From: Pelobates cultripes
Lineage: Eukaryota > Chordata > Amphibia > Anura > Pelobatidae
Direction of reading: 5' to 3'
DNA: 64,000 nt
NCBI GenBank assembly: GCA_933207985.1
Contig: OW240915.1
Location: forward strand, 112,360,069-112,424,068
The notes under the pieces: model-generated
Database searches by the model: none
What the model saw: only the letters and a program-made list of their open reading frames with translations
Told to the model about the DNA's origin: nothing
Part shown: in pieces, positions 46,314-59,413 of the stretch
Layout: every line of letters starts with the position of its first letter
Numbering within the stretch: position 1 is the first letter of the stretch
Position numbers and translations under genes: made by a program

Positions 46314-47651
46314 TATATATATATCTATGTATATATAAATAAATAAAAATAATACGAAATATACATATGTCCATATTCAAAATTACATAAATAATTATAT
46401 AAATATATATTTAAATTCTACATTCGGATTTATGTAATATTTTTACATAATTAAGTAATTTTATCGATTGCAATTTGAGGAACCTGCCTGCCAACCCAGG
46501 CCGAAAGTCCAGAGAATTTAATTTGCTAGCACTGTATTTTACCCTGTAACTTTCTATGACACCCTAAAACCTGTACATGGGGGGTACTGTTTTACTCAGG
46601 AGACTTCGCTGAACACAAATATTAGTGATTCAAAACAGTAAAACATATCACAGCGATGATATTGTCAGTGAAAGTGACTGTTTTTGAATTTTTCACACAC
46701 AAACAGCACTTTTATTGATGATATAATTGTTGTGATACGTTTTCCTGTTTTGAAACACTAATATTTGTGTTCAGCAAAGTCTCCCAAGTATAACAGTACC
46801 CCCCATGTACAGGTTTTATGGCATTTGTGAAAGTTACAGGGTCAAATATTTTTTACATTGAAAATGGCCAGGCTGCTTACATTGCCTTTGATAGCGTATG
46901 GTAACCCAGGAATGAAAATTACCCCCATGATGGCATACCATTTGCAAAAGAAGACAACCCAAGGTATTGCAAATGGGGTATGTCCAATCTTTTTTAGTAG
47001 CCACTTAGTCACAAATACGGGCCAAAATTAGTGTTCAATTTAGTTTTTTTACTTTTTTCACACAGAAACAAATATGAATGCTAACTTTAGTCAGTGTTTG
47101 TGACTAAGTGGCTACTAAAAAAGACTGGACATACCCCATATTGAATACCCTGGGTTGTCTACTTTAATAAAAATATGTACTTGTGGGGTGTTATTCAGAG
47201 ATTTATGACAGATAATAGTGTTACAATGTCACTATTGATACATTTTAAAAATGTATGTTTTGAAACCGCAATATCCTACTTGTACCTATAGCCCTATAAC
47301 TTGCAAAAAAACATGTAAACACTGGGTATTTTTAAAATCTCAGGACAACATTTTTAATCTATTTAGCAGTTTTTTTCATTCGCTTTTGTAGATGAGTACA
47401 AGATTTTTCAAGTAAAACTCCAAAAACATGTATTTTTTTCATCATATTTTTTTATTTTTTTAAATTAAATTACATGAGATTATATAAATAATGGTATGTA
47501 AAGAAAGCCCTTTTTGTAAAAAAAACAATATATAATTTGTATAGGAACAGTAAATGAGGGGGCGGAAAATTACAGTTAAACACAAACACCACAAGAGGCC
47601 TGGTCGCAAATGTACAACATCGCAAAAACAGTCCAGTCCTTAAGGGGTTAA

Positions 47652-49600
47652 AGGTGCTTAAAGTTACAAATAAAACAAAGGTAAAACAATTTTAGAATAA
47701 ATAAAAAGGGCTTTTCTTCATCTAAAATATGTTTCTTCTTAGTTAGTAAGTTAGGTAAGTCCGTAAGGAATGATGAGGATAGTGCCAGTAGTCGACAGAC
47801 GTTGGCTGAATAGGAACAGCCAGACCCTTCATCATTAGGTGAATTAAAAAAGAAAACTAAAGAAAAAAATGGAATACAAGTTCTTCTTGAATACTTGCTA
47901 CTTTTAGTGCCACTTAAACACACTTTTAATTCACTGATTCATAAGCATTTTACTAATTTGTGAAATATTTTTTATTTTATTTCTATTAAGAGACAGATTT
48001 GATTTGCAGTGTGCTACTGTTCTACTGCTCTTGCTTTGGAAATTGCAAGCTTTAGTAATATAATATACACACTTTTCACACTTTTCTGCACAACTGAACC
48101 CTGCCAACATTGAGTGTGGTGGGATTTTTTTAAAACTCTTTGTAGAACTCTTTGTATAGTATAAAAGTGTTCTTAAATATGGTGGTGGTGCTGGTGATTA
48201 TCCAATTGTTCAGCCATCTCATAAAAAGTAAATTAATTAATTAATTAAATTTAAAAAATTCATACTGCTCATACTTTCCCTTTTTTCAAATGCCTTTTAA
48301 TTGAGTCCCTGCTACCTTGTAGTTACTAGCATTTGATAGGGCACTGGTTTTATCCCATAATGAAGGATGGTCATCGATACTACAGACTGGATGTGTGGGA
48401 AAACTTTGTCATTGTCATGGTTGAATGGATGAGAGTGTTGTCATTTGCACACTGACTTTTTTTTATCTAATTTTTGGATAGATCTGCTATTTTCAATGTA
48501 AAATAACTTCTGCGCCATATAATTTTAGGAACAGCTAAGATATTGCACAGAACCCTCATCCTCCAAGGCATCTGGTAGATGACTTGAGAATGAAATTGAA
48601 ATATACAAAAATACCACCTGGGGGTGTTAAGAAAGTCAATCATATACTTCAAGAAAAATGCATTTTTTTGCATTGAGTAGCAGTGATTGTAAAAAATTTA
48701 TCATGTGGTGTAAGCTCCTTGCCTCTATTTAAAGCTATGGTTCTAGATTGTAAGATCACTCTGCAAAGCATTATAATCATTTTTAACATTCAATACATCA
48801 TTTACAGCTCAATTCGATAGTGTCAGAATAATTATTTTATTTCTTTCAAAATATCCATGACATTTTCTAGTCTGTCTGACTTTTTTTTTTTTTTTAAACT
48901 AGAGTAACCTGACCCTTATAGAGTAATTGATTTCTAATTGTAATTCTTATAAACTGAGGACAATACAAAATCCCAAAGTATAACAAGCAATGTGCAAAGA
49001 AATAGAGCGCCAAAATGTGACACTTTGTCACTGTTTACATCATGTAAAACGAGAAACTGTTCAAAAATATTAGGGATACTAAGACCTCATAGAGCATGTC
49101 ATAATAGAACTTTAATCTGAAAGAGAATGATTTTGGTGTAACTTTGCTACAAAGCCAAAATAAAGCCTTTACATGCTCTATTAATTTGAGGGATGACTTG
49201 GCTAAATACATTAAATCCAAACTGATTTTTCTTACTTTGTTCACGTCTCAACTTTTCTTACATTAGTTATTTGTCTATGTCCCGTTTGGTCAGTCCAGTT
49301 TACATGTACATCTCCTGTCATCTATTTCTTCTTTGCTTTTTTTTCACATTAGTTTCTAAGGAATGCTCAGAAACATGTATTTTGTGTGCTGATGCATCAA
49401 GAAAAATCATATGATTGGTGCTTAATTAATGTATTAACTTTGGCCTTGTTTTTGGCTACAATTTTCAAACTTTTTGAAAATATTTTTATATTTTTTACAT
49501 ATTGATTTTTTTTTATATATTTGTTATATTTGGAGTGGAGAGAAGGAGTCTCTCTCTATATGTTTGAGATACTTAATAATTTAGTATGCCTGATCCATTT
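47652..49600. other. Intronic stretch without recognised gene
   Basis: AT-rich intron. A short TTAA repeat lies at about 48230-48250. I see no exon, RNA or transposon signature. Confidence 0.5.
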
Positions 49601-49614
49601 AACTTTAAGATACA

Positions 49615-51165
49615 GTAAAGGTTGAGATTGAACTTTTGGATCTTTTAATTTTTGTTAAAGGAGAAAACATAGATTACACTTTTTATACCAAACCTACAGA
49701 TAAAAATAACATTTTACATGCCTCTAACTTCCATCCGAGAGACTTAATTAAATCCTTATCAGTATCCTAATACCTCAGGGTAATGCAAAACAATTCTGAG
49801 GAATATTGCTGCAAAGTTCAGCTACAAGAAAGTTAAGATAAATTTGTCCAAAGGGGATATTCAAATTTGATACTAACAAGGGCTAAATTAAAGACCTTGG
49901 AACGACTCTCAAAAGGTTAGAGTGTACATTCAGAAATGCAAAATAATCTGGTGTTTCTCAAGTCATATAATAGCAAATCAGAATAATTTAAAGCAACCAT
50001 ATACAATAACTGGCCGATATTGCAGGAAGATTAATCCTTACCTGAAATGTAGGACCCCACCTCTGTTGAGCTACAGCCATAGAACTAATTTAAGGGACAA
50101 CCTTGTACATATGGACCAGTTTGCCTGTGTAAAATTACAATCTACTTACTCAAATTACAGGTGTTATAGGTGCCTGGGATGTACTGCATGTAATTAAATG
50201 ATCCCCCAAATTTTTTTCTCACATCCAAGATTTGGATGCAAATAAATGCAAATAAAATGGTCTTTTATATATAGAAAAGATGTTTGAGAGAAAGAATGAG
50301 GGGCCAACAGTCCCCTATTCATACAGTCTTGTTCATCAGAGAGTCTATTATCCTTATGGCACAGCATTTTCTGGAGATTAATCATCCAGACTCTTCCATG
50401 AGATTCATGGGTATCGATAACATCCTGCAGTCCCCGAGAGGCACCAACCATGAATTGGATCTTTTGAAATACAAGGCATTTTGAATTTTTAAGCTAAACA
50501 TTCTGTCCCTGCATGGTTTAAATGAGAAAAAATTCCTTGCATTGCTTTCTCCTTCAATGTTCATATGGGACCTATATAGGCATCCCTTAGGGAGTTGTGG
50601 CTCATGAAGGGTAGTTGCCCCTTTGTAATTGTTTTGAATAAATTTTGTAAATATGGTATATTGTGCATTTTTACTTTTTCATCACATTCTCAACACCCAT
50701 TCAGTATGATTTTAGTCCTTTGGAAGGAGTTTATGGTTTTTGTTTATCAGTATTTTTTTAATTTAGATGATCTTCCCATTTCCCTGGGTTTTCACTACAC
50801 AATATTATCATATCCTTTCCTTTGATTTAACACAGAGACTCTTTTGGTATCATTATTTGTTACAGTGTAACTTTACCTGTTTGCTTATAAATTGGTAGCA
50901 AATTATGATGCCCTTTATCTACTGCATTGGGAGTTTACTTTTCATAATTTTATGTGATTGGATTAATTTTCACATCATACAACATGTCACTAAGCACAGT
51001 TTTCTTCACAATCATTTTCATTTACATTTGTAAGATTATTTAAATGGTAATTTTGATGGGTTTACTTGTCTTGAAAATAGTTTGGATTTGGACTGAAACG
51101 TCAACATCTTTGGTGTATACTATTGCAAAATAAAGCAGAAGATTTTGTAATAAATGTTTGTCCTT
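49615..51165 (+). pseudogene. Penelope-like element 4, decayed RT/GIY-YIG C-terminal part and tail
   Basis: Broken frames read GENIDYTLYTKPTDKNNILH and SNFHPRD (49660-49740), corresponding to the region after the RT catalytic site, then QRGYSNLILTRAK (about 49850). YRCYRCLGCTACN (50158-50197) is the Cys motif before the nuclease, but the GIY-YIG core itself is not recognisable. MRFMGIDNILQSPRGTN (50399-50449) matches the MAID-VPPLPRGGD motif of element 1. The tail GGACTGAAACGTCAAC (51090-51105) is the terminal-repeat motif shared with 17092. Confidence 0.75.
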
Positions 51166-51237
51166 GGTTATTTTATATATATAGAGGCCTTTGTGTCTAC
51201 ATTTTTCTAAAATATACTATGGATAAAATATATTATG

Positions 51238-51989
51238 TTATGGATTCCAATATTGTTAAATGGATTAGGCAGTGGCTGAGTGACAGGCAACAGAGGGTTA
51301 TAGTCAATGGAGTATATTCGAAGCAAGTTCTTGTTACCAGTGGGGTACCTCAGTGATCTGTACTTGGACCCATTCTCTTTAATATTTTCATTAGTGATAT
51401 TGCAGAAGATCTTGATGGTAAGGTGAAACAAAAATATCTAACAGGGTTGATGTTTCAGGAGGTATAAGCCAAATCATTTAGGTAAACTATAAAAATGTCT
51501 TGTGAGTTGTGGCAACTGACAATTAATGTGGATAAGTGTAAGATAATGATTCTTGGATGTAAAAACCCTAGGGCAGAGTATAGAATATTTGATAGAGTCC
51601 TAACCTCAACATCTGAGGAAAGGGATTAAGGGGTAGTTATTTCAGATAGGCAGAAAGTGTAATAAAGCAGCAGGAAATGCTAGCAGAATGCTTGGTTGTA
51701 TAGGGAGAGGTATTCGCAGTAGAAAGAGGGTGCTTATATCATTGTACAGAACACTGGTGAAACCTCACGTAGAGTATCGTAAACAGTACTGGAGACTGTA
51801 TTTCCAGAAGGATATTGCTACTTTGGAGAGAGTTCAGAGAAGGGCTACTATACTGGTTCATGGATTATAGGACACAACTTACCAGGAAAGGTTAAAGGAT
51901 CTTAACATGTATAACTTGGAGGAAAGACGAGACATGGGAATATAACAGAAACATTTAAATGCATAAAGGGAATCAACACAGTAAAGGAG

Positions 51990-52037
<48 letters not shown>

Positions 52038-52215
52038 AAAACTACCACAACAAGAGGACATAGTCTTAAATTAGAGGGGCAAGGGTTTAAAAATATCAGA
52101 AAGTATTACTTTACTGAGAGGGTAGTGAATGCATGATATAGCCTTCATCTAAAGTGGTAGAGGTTAACACAGTGAAGTCGTTTAAGCATGCGTGGGATAG
52201 GCATAATAGGCATTC
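51238..52215 (+). pseudogene. CR1-like LINE, 5'-truncated second copy
   Basis: DNA closely similar to 7910-9780 starts at ATGGATTCCAATATTG, inside the reverse transcriptase. It includes IVKWIRQWLSDRQQRVIVNG, the GVPQ region, a broken post-catalytic part and LERVQRRATILVHG (51825-51868). It lacks the solo LTR, so it shows the LINE sequence across that insertion site. A TA microsatellite (51996-52032) has expanded inside it. 5' truncation is the usual outcome of LINE insertion. Confidence 0.88.
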
Positions 52216-53186
52216 ATATACAGTCTCAAGGTATCTCTGTAACTATATATACGGGGCAACTTGTTCACCAGGTATATGAAATCTGACTTTGGAAAGCAAA
52301 AAAATAAATTAAAAAAAATATTTTTCACAACAATTAACTTTGGCTTTCTAAAATTAGACATTTGAAACATGATGTTAATTAACAATATATACATAAACAT
52401 GAATTCTAGATATCAGATGCAGCATCTAAAAACATATGTCCGTTCCCTACCCGTACACATACACACATATACAATACATGAGAGTATATCCAGATCAATA
52501 TGCAATTACATCATGCTTTACAAGTTGCTGATTCTGAAACCTGTTTGATAAGTAGTAGGTCTCCACTCATGAAGTTAGTCACATACTGTGCTGTGAATTT
52601 ACTTTGGTCTTTGAAATGAATGACAACGGATATATTGTAAGCTATCCATGTAGCTACACGTATCTGAATATGTGCTGAATTCTCCAAATATGTATTCAGA
52701 TATTTAAGAAAATCAAGCAAAATTTCAAAATGTATGCAAAACTTTTACAACCTTTTAAAATTAGTTTCCTCTCAAGGAATTATCCTAGGTTGTTTACAAG
52801 CTCTAGGTAGACATGAATTTTCCCAGTCACTCTTTAAAATTAAATTGATTGATTAATACACTTTCTAAACATATAAAATGTATCATTTTCTTTGATGCCC
52901 TATTTGCTTCTAAAATTGGCAAATCTAGAGAAGGGCTAATCTAGACTGAAACCCTTGGACACTTAAATGTAGGTTTAATATAATTATTAATAAATATGTA
53001 TTTGTTGATCAACTGCAATTATTTAAATACTACAGGTGTATACATTATATGCTTATGTTAGAATTTGTAATCTTATTTATAATTGTATTTAAAAATAACA
53101 CATCAATTTAGATATATAAAGTAACTATGACAATAATAGATAAATATTCTCAGATGCCCTTATCAAAAATATTTCTGTGTGTAAAA
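52216..53186. other. Intronic stretch without recognised gene
   Basis: No coding or repeat signature that I can name. Confidence 0.5.
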
Positions 53187-53960
53187 TTAAAGGAACACTT
53201 TAGCATTAGATGACCAGCCCCCTCCCACCTCACCCACCAACCCTCCCCCCCCCCACACACACAAGAGTTAAAAGTTCTGAAACCATTCTACAATGCTATT
53301 TTGTGGAGGCACCTCTTGTGGCTGTCAATATGCAGAATGGCACATCTGGGGTAAAGGAACACTATAGTGTCAGGAACACAAACATGTTTAGTGATAAAAT
53401 CAAAGTTTGGGCTCCTGGTCCCCCTCATCTCCCTTTAAAAAGTTGTTTAAACTCACCTTTGTTTTCCAGCGCCATTCCGGTGCTGGCCCCATCTTGTTCT
53501 GCCTCCATGAGTGAGACCATTAATTTTGACTATCTTAGCCAACTCAATTCTTTTCCATAGGAAACCATTTGGATGCTATTGTGGATGCACTGCAAAATGG
53601 CAATATCCTCATAGAGATGCATTGAATCAATGCATCTATATCAGGAGTGTTCAGCAGTTCCATGCAGAGCATGGAGACACTGAATGTCAGTGCTGTACAC
53701 TGTGCAGTACTGACCAAGGAAGAACCTCTAGTGATCGTTTGAGTGACTCTCACTAGAGGTGTTACTAGGCAGTAATGCAAACACTGCCTTTTCACTGAAA
53801 AGGCAGTGTTTACATTGAAAACTCTGCAGTGACACCAAATACACTACATTAAGGTGTAGTTGTTCTACTGACTATAGTGTCTCTTTAAAATGGGGTGCAC
53901 ATGGCACCCAGATAACTTCATTGAGATGAAGTGATCTTGGTACCTATAGTGGTCCTTTAA
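53187..53960. mobile_element. T2-like MITE with a second one nested inside
   Basis: The outer element runs from TTAAAGGAACACTTTAGC (53187) to CTATAGTGGTCCTTTAA (53960). Inside it a second copy (53351-53888) runs from TAAAGGAACACTATAGTG to ACTATAGTGTCTCTTTAA. Both have the inverted T2-type ends. The inner one contains a near-perfect hairpin CACTGCCTTTTCA / TGAAAAGGCAGTG (53783-53810). Confidence 0.75.
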
Positions 53961-54244
53961 GATGTGGTTGGTTGTCTAGGAATGTTAATTTGTCTCTTCA
54001 GAAGGTATACAAAAAAGGAATGTGAAGAAAACGGAGATATTAGAAAGGTGAGGGGAGGAGAAATAGAAAAGAGTTAATATGGATGGGGAGATCAAATGGG
54101 GATAGGGCAAATACATACTGGAGATTAAATTAATAGGTATAATATATATATAATCATGGGTTATGAAAATAGGATGGACAGACTAAATAGGGAGATTAAA
54201 TCAACATGGATAAATGCACACATGAAATAAATTGAAGATCATTC

Positions 54245-54720
54245 TTAAAGGGACACTCTAGACCCTTAAAGCACTTTATCAAAAAAGTTTTATATGTAAA
54301 GAGTGTGTCCCATTTTTTTATTGTGGAAAAAGTGCAGATTTCTATAGAAATTTACACTTTTATAAATTTTACTGGTTACACCTCCCTGGCTTTTCAAACA
54401 GACAGCAGGTCTTGTTATTTCCTGGTTTTGTTAGCTCTTTTGCACTGAACTCAAGATTCAGACAGTTGCCCAGAGCACCCTCCTTGCAAAGACTTCTCAT
54501 TGAGCTGCATTGGGAAGTATGTGATTGAAAAGTCACAGAAAACTGGGAGGGCTTCGAAGAGGAAGGCTTGCAAAGGCAGCAGACAAGAGATATGCAGTTT
54601 CTGCAAGCTGTTTTTAGATATAACTCCAATGGAAAAATGCATGGATAGTTTATTGGGGGTATATCTACTAAACAGCAATTTTTATTTATTTTGTATTTGG
54701 GCAGTGGAGAGTCCCTTTAA
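54245..54720. mobile_element. T2-like MITE
   Basis: TTAAAGGGACACTCTAG at the left, GGAGAGTCCCTTTAA at the right, TTAA at both ends, 476 bases. Confidence 0.78.
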
Positions 54721-55060
54721 ATAAAATGAAGGTGGGGAAGGTTGAATGAGGGAACAGATAAGTGAGTTTAGCTGGGTATGTAGCACTAAATAGTGGTAAT
54801 AATATATGTGTCTGACACAAGATTCCGATTTTGTGTCTAGGAATGTACATGGTTGTGAAATGAGAAAGATGAGAAGGTAACAGTAGTGTATGTATTTATA
54901 AAGTGCTCAAGGGAAATGTGTGCCAGTGTGACCTGCAAGTGATAGCGTCTCAAATAATTAATTTTGTATGGAGAATGAATCTGGCAAATGCATGATTAGT
55001 GCCTTTTCAGTTTGAATGCACGTAGGAGAGCTGTGCTTGCTTTAGTAGAGAGACTCCTAC

Positions 55061-56327
55061 CGGGTTATTCACCAATGTCAGAATGGGACAAAATCATTTG
55101 CTAATGTACAGGGCCATTCAGGCTGCAAAAACTGGACTTCAGCCAGACTGAACGACACTGGACAACTGCAATCTGGACTGAATGAATTAAATCTGGGCTT
55201 GGAGTTTTCAATTTAAAAAAAAAATCTGAGCTGTTTTCCCACTGGCTGCACTAGCAAATTAATTATTAAATAATTAATGGTGGGTCAATAAGACTATTCT
55301 ATTATGGAGGTATTGTACCTAATTATGCCCTCATCTGCCGTATGGCAGTGTTTAAAACTAGTGACTGGGCAGCCATTTGGGAAGGGGCCTGTGAAATAAT
55401 GGAGGGTAAATAGTCCCTCCCATACCCCAACCCATGCGCATCGGATGGGGACTTTTCTAAATATGACCTACTGTCCCCCTCAGCCCTTATTTTGATAATA
55501 AAGGAGGAGGACCTAGTGCCCACCAGGCCCCTACCCATGGACACCAGGTGGGGGCCTAATATTAATAATAAAGGTGGAGGAACTAGTCCCCCTAATGGGT
55601 GGTGGGTGGGGGACCTTATTAACTAAAATAGGTGGTGGATATGCCATTGTACACCCCTCCAAATAATACCCACCGGTCTAAAGGAAATCACAGTCCTTAT
55701 CTACCTCCCTAACCCTAATAATAGTTAGGGGGGCAATAAATCTATCCTATTGCAAATATATATACTTGCCATCAGAAGTTTTTTTACTTCTAATTATTCT
55801 GTTCTTGAGACTCAAAAAAGAGCAAATTAAAATCCATAATAACCAACATGGCTAATTAAACTTTAAAAAAAAAAAAAAAATAGATATAAAATAATACATC
55901 TTTACCCATGGAGGGCTTTCTGCAGAAGGGGCCTTGATAACAACAAAAGCCCTTATATAATTTCGCAATGTTACCTAAGCTAATGCAAAGCATGGGTTAA
56001 TTTCCCATGCTTTGCACTATAACCAAGAGCTCTCTTATTGGTTGGCTAGTAAGTCACCCAATCCGAGTGATCGAGAGACGCCAAGTCTCAAGAGAAGTCT
56101 CTCCCATGGCAGGTGTGGGCATAGGGAGGTACAATACCTCAACTACAGAAATATGGGAGGATTATGGACCCCCATAAGATTTGAATTTATTATGTATTTA
56201 TTTTTGAATATGGTGGCGGGATAGCAAGTACTAGCCAGCCACCACATAATTAACCCTTGCAGTACTTGCCACTGGCAATAAATTTATGAAATGCCAATGC
56301 GGCAATTTGTTTCATGAATAACCCTAC
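55061..56327. mobile_element. Candidate non-autonomous DNA transposon with GGGTTATTCA ends
   Basis: CGGGTTATTCACC at the left and TCATGAATAACCCTA at the right are imperfect inverted ends. The interior has GC-rich blocks (GGTGGGGG / CCCCCACC-like, 55430-55620) similar in style to the hAT-type minisatellite. A related short element lies at 56396-56517. No coding part; superfamily not assigned. Confidence 0.45.
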
Positions 56328-56395
56328 TGGTTATACAGCAGTACTCTCTTTGTAAGGAGGACATGTATTCTGTGGTTCAACAGAATGAAATTATC

Positions 56396-56517
56396 AGAGT
56401 TATTCACTATAGAATTCAAAAAAATTTTAAAGATAATTTTTTTCCAGTTCACTATTTTGGTCTCAAATTTGAAATTCCCATTGTTTTCACTTTGAATTTG
56501 CACTTTAGAGAATAACC
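56396..56517. mobile_element. Short MITE with GTTATTCACTA ends
   Basis: AGTTATTCACTATAGAATTC at the left faces TTTAGAGAATAACCCTG at the right. The ends resemble those of the 55061-56327 element. Confidence 0.5.
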
Positions 56518-57527
56518 CTGTGTGTTGTCATTTTAAAAATAGTGGATCTGTTTTGTCTGTTAGAGGGTGTCTATCTATGTCTGTGTGAGATTGAATCTGC
56601 TGTGCGTATAACAAGTAATTAATAATGTGGTACAGATATCTATGTGTATGGTAGAATATAGAGAATGAATATGATATGCTTTCAAGGGAAGTTTTGTGTA
56701 TCATCTAACCAGGTCAAAATTACATAAGGGCCCAATTTTATATGTTAACTTACCTCAACATCCTACAAAACTTTTGTCCTGCAAAATCTGTCACTCTTCG
56801 CAATGTAGACACAATTGGTTTCTGGACACAACTGGCCATTTTATATGAAATTATTTATTAGCATGCCATGACCTCTATTTAATATAGTTGGGTAAGCTTT
56901 CCAAATGATTTAATATTTTTGGATAAACTTTTAAAATGGTTTAATATTTCTAAGCATATTTTAATCATGTACTATTTTGATATTTTCGTATATATTTAAA
57001 TATTTTTTATACATTATATATTTTTTGATATTTTAATATATTAAAATAAAATAATTTTAGACTTTTGTTCAAATATATTAAATACTTTTGGAAAACATAT
57101 TCAACAATATTAAATAGAGCTCATTATTAGGTATTTGACATGTTCCATTCATAATAATAATAATAATCTACTAAATTTGAATTAGCAGAGAAGCATCCTT
57201 CTCTTTTTATTTGTTTTAGCATATCATTTGAATAATACAATCTATTTAACATTTTTTCTACATATATATTTTACATATTTAAAAATCACAGTTACAAAAA
57301 AAGATAAATTTTCACTAGGAGTTGCTATTTTTTAAGAAACCTTAGATTTTTACCAACCAACTAGCAAATGATAGCCTCATATCACTGGGTCATCATGTCT
57401 ATAGATGAGCTTTAATGCTCGAAACCTATTATTTCAAAAAAGAAACATCTTTACCTCCCTTCCAAGCATTTCCAGTGGACACCAATGGAGAAAAAACTCA
57501 CAAGTTACTTTTTTCTTTTTTTTCCAG
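56518..57527. other. pde1c: Distal end of the last pde1c intron
   Basis: AT-rich with no recognised exon. It ends in the strong polypyrimidine tract of the terminal exon (57507-57525). Confidence 0.5.
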
Positions 57528-57541
57528 ATAAAGAAGAGTAA
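57528..57541 (+). CDS. pde1c: pde1c terminal coding exon (last four residues and stop)
   Basis: A pyrimidine-rich tract and acceptor (TTTTTTTTCCAG, AG at 57526-57527) precede AT AAA GAA GAG TAA. Joined in phase to the G left by the 13137 exon, this reads Asp-Lys-Glu-Glu-stop. The known short PDE1C C-terminus also ends with a tiny acidic terminal segment entered in this phase. Two AATAAA signals lie 190-230 bases downstream. The support is phase, acceptor strength, acidic end and poly(A) signals together; transcript data would settle it. Confidence 0.75.
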
Positions 57542-57734
57542 CAGAAAATGCCAATATATTTCATCATTTTAGCTGAGCTTCTTCATTCTGTTCCTCCTTC
57601 CACAAAGACAAGTCTCTTGGACACAAAGGCATTACAAAGCTGACTAATCAATGCATCCACTGGTTCCTTCAAAGCTAATGACTAGTTTTATTTAATTTTA
57701 TTTTGTGTGTGTTTTTAAAGCTCTCCTTTTTTTA

Positions 57735-57740
57735 AATAAA
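57735..57740 (+). terminator. pde1c: Polyadenylation signal AATAAA (proximal)
   Basis: Canonical AATAAA about 195 bases after the stop codon. Confidence 0.6.
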
Positions 57741-57770
57741 ACATAACTCTTCTTTTTACACAACATACAA

Positions 57771-57776
57771 AATAAA
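57771..57776 (+). terminator. pde1c: Polyadenylation signal AATAAA (distal)
   Basis: Second canonical AATAAA; a T-rich stretch (57788-57802) follows. Confidence 0.55.
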
Positions 57777-58030
57777 TAGAACTTTAGCATTTTTTCGTTG
57801 TGTGAAGCCAGGTCTAAGGCAATCAGTGGGGTAACGTATTGGACTTGATAATAGAAAGTATCCTAAATACTACACTACAGCAGATATTTTGGGAAATGTA
57901 TTTCCCATGTTTAAAAAGGCAAAGGTGCATGTCCTCAAGTGCTTGTGTGAGTCAAACTAAAGGATAGTTATCTTGCACTAAAAGTGAATTGCACACATCA
58001 AAGGCTTTCAACCAGGATTTGACAATTATT

Positions 58031-58110
58031 TTAACCCCTTAAGGACCAAGCTTCTGGAATAAAAGGGAATTATGACATGTCACACATGTCATGTGTCCTT
58101 AAGGGGTTAA
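58031..58110. mobile_element. 80-bp TTAA MITE
   Basis: TTAACCCCTTAAGGACCAAG at the left and GTCCTTAAGGGGTTAA at the right. It has the same ends as the 2-kb palindromic elements but almost no interior: a CTTCTGGAATAAAAGGG spacer and a GACATGT hairpin. It lies just downstream of the pde1c 3' end. Confidence 0.85.
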
Positions 58111-59377
58111 AGGGTAAAACACTGACTTCTTTAATGTTTTGCTAGGGTTTCATCATCTGCTAGAGTTTATCACTAATGTTTTTTTTTTAATATAATTTTT
58201 TCATATGTGTTTAGTAAAAAAAAAAAATGCTCAGTAATATCTCACGTAGTGTCTCCTTTAATGTGGTTAACTGCAAAAGACTCGCTCATACACAGGTTAG
58301 ATGTTCTCATTTCAAGGTCTTCCATGAACATTGGTTTCTTAAGGCACGGCATGCTAAAAATATGCTGACACTGCTGCATTCACACTTATATTGTTGTTAA
58401 TGCACTGTAAACTAACCTAATGAAGGACACAAAAAAGTGGTTTGTATTCCAACGAACATAAAAGACATTGTATACTTAGCTTTAGCATCTATTATTTTTA
58501 TAAAGACTTTTCAAAATGTATATCACAAATTATTGTATCATACAAATTTTTTGCAGGAAATGGGATTATTTAATTGGGAGGTATTGCCTTTTCACTACCC
58601 TCTAGCACACAATATTAGTCAATTAAACAGAGTATTGTGCTGGTGGAGAAAATGATTGCCTGGATTAAAATTGGTATTATGAGAAAGATCTTAATTGGAG
58701 CCTGTTTATTAAATGTTGTAGGTGGAAATTTAAATTATATCATGTCTTCAAGAATAGTTCTTGTCACATTATTGTGTTTATATTGTGTGTCTAAAAATGT
58801 GCCTAGGAACTAGATACTCATCATCAAAGCTGTGTTTTTTTTCCAAAGAGTACAAATTTTCGCAGTTGTCATAAAATATATATTGAGAAAAGGGGCTGAT
58901 AATTAAAATGGAATAGAGGGAGTAGAATGAAGTTACATTTACTAATTAAAAACGAACAAAATGTAATGAACAAGAAAAGTCTTGGCCATCATTTTTAGAC
59001 AGAGGAAAACTGTCATATTTTTTTTTTATAAAAGATGTATAAAAGTGTATTTTTTTTTTGCTTACACATAATGTCAAATCAATTTTCAGTGCATCTGTTA
59101 TATACCCTTTTGCTTTGGAACATCTATTTTTAGGACCTTTTTCGGTCAGGCACACCACTTATCCTTCAAGACCAGCCACAATGTAAACAACTAAATTTAC
59201 TCCTATTTTTTAAGATACTGAGTATTTGCCTATGATGCTAGGATTTATGAATGTGCACGAGCTCTAACTTATCTTATGATCGTAGATCAGATAAGAGGGT
59301 CATGACCAAAGAGGGCTTAAAGATAGACTTCCATGGAAGGACAGTATGCTCTGATATGTATTTAAAATATATATTTA

Positions 59378-59379
<2 letters not shown>
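58111..59379. other. Intergenic stretch without recognised gene
   Basis: Downstream flank of pde1c; no gene recognised. Confidence 0.5.

Positions 59380-59411
<32 letters not shown>
59380..59411. repeat. (TA)n microsatellite
   Basis: TA repeat in the downstream flank. Confidence 0.85.

Positions 59412-59413
<2 letters not shown>

Larger units (their letters stand above)
44048..47651. mobile_element. TTAA palindromic transposon, copy 5 (inverted), split by Tc1 element D
   Basis: In opposite orientation to copy 2: the GC-rich block and terminal hairpin come first (44055-44320) and the CCCC end comes last, with TCCTTAAGGGGTTAA at 47638-47651. The left terminus is diverged (TTAAATCCCTTCAG). Tc1 element D occupies 44757-46313 in the AT-rich core. 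Removing it leaves about 2.05 kb, the length of copy 2. Confidence 0.85.
57542..57800 (+). other. pde1c: pde1c 3' UTR
   Basis: Sequence after the TAA up to just past the second AATAAA. The true cleavage site is not determined and longer forms are possible. Confidence 0.55.

Noticed and set aside
58437..58655. 72-codon frame downstream of pde1c
   Set aside because: No recognisable motif, no neighbouring exons or splice context; likely chance.
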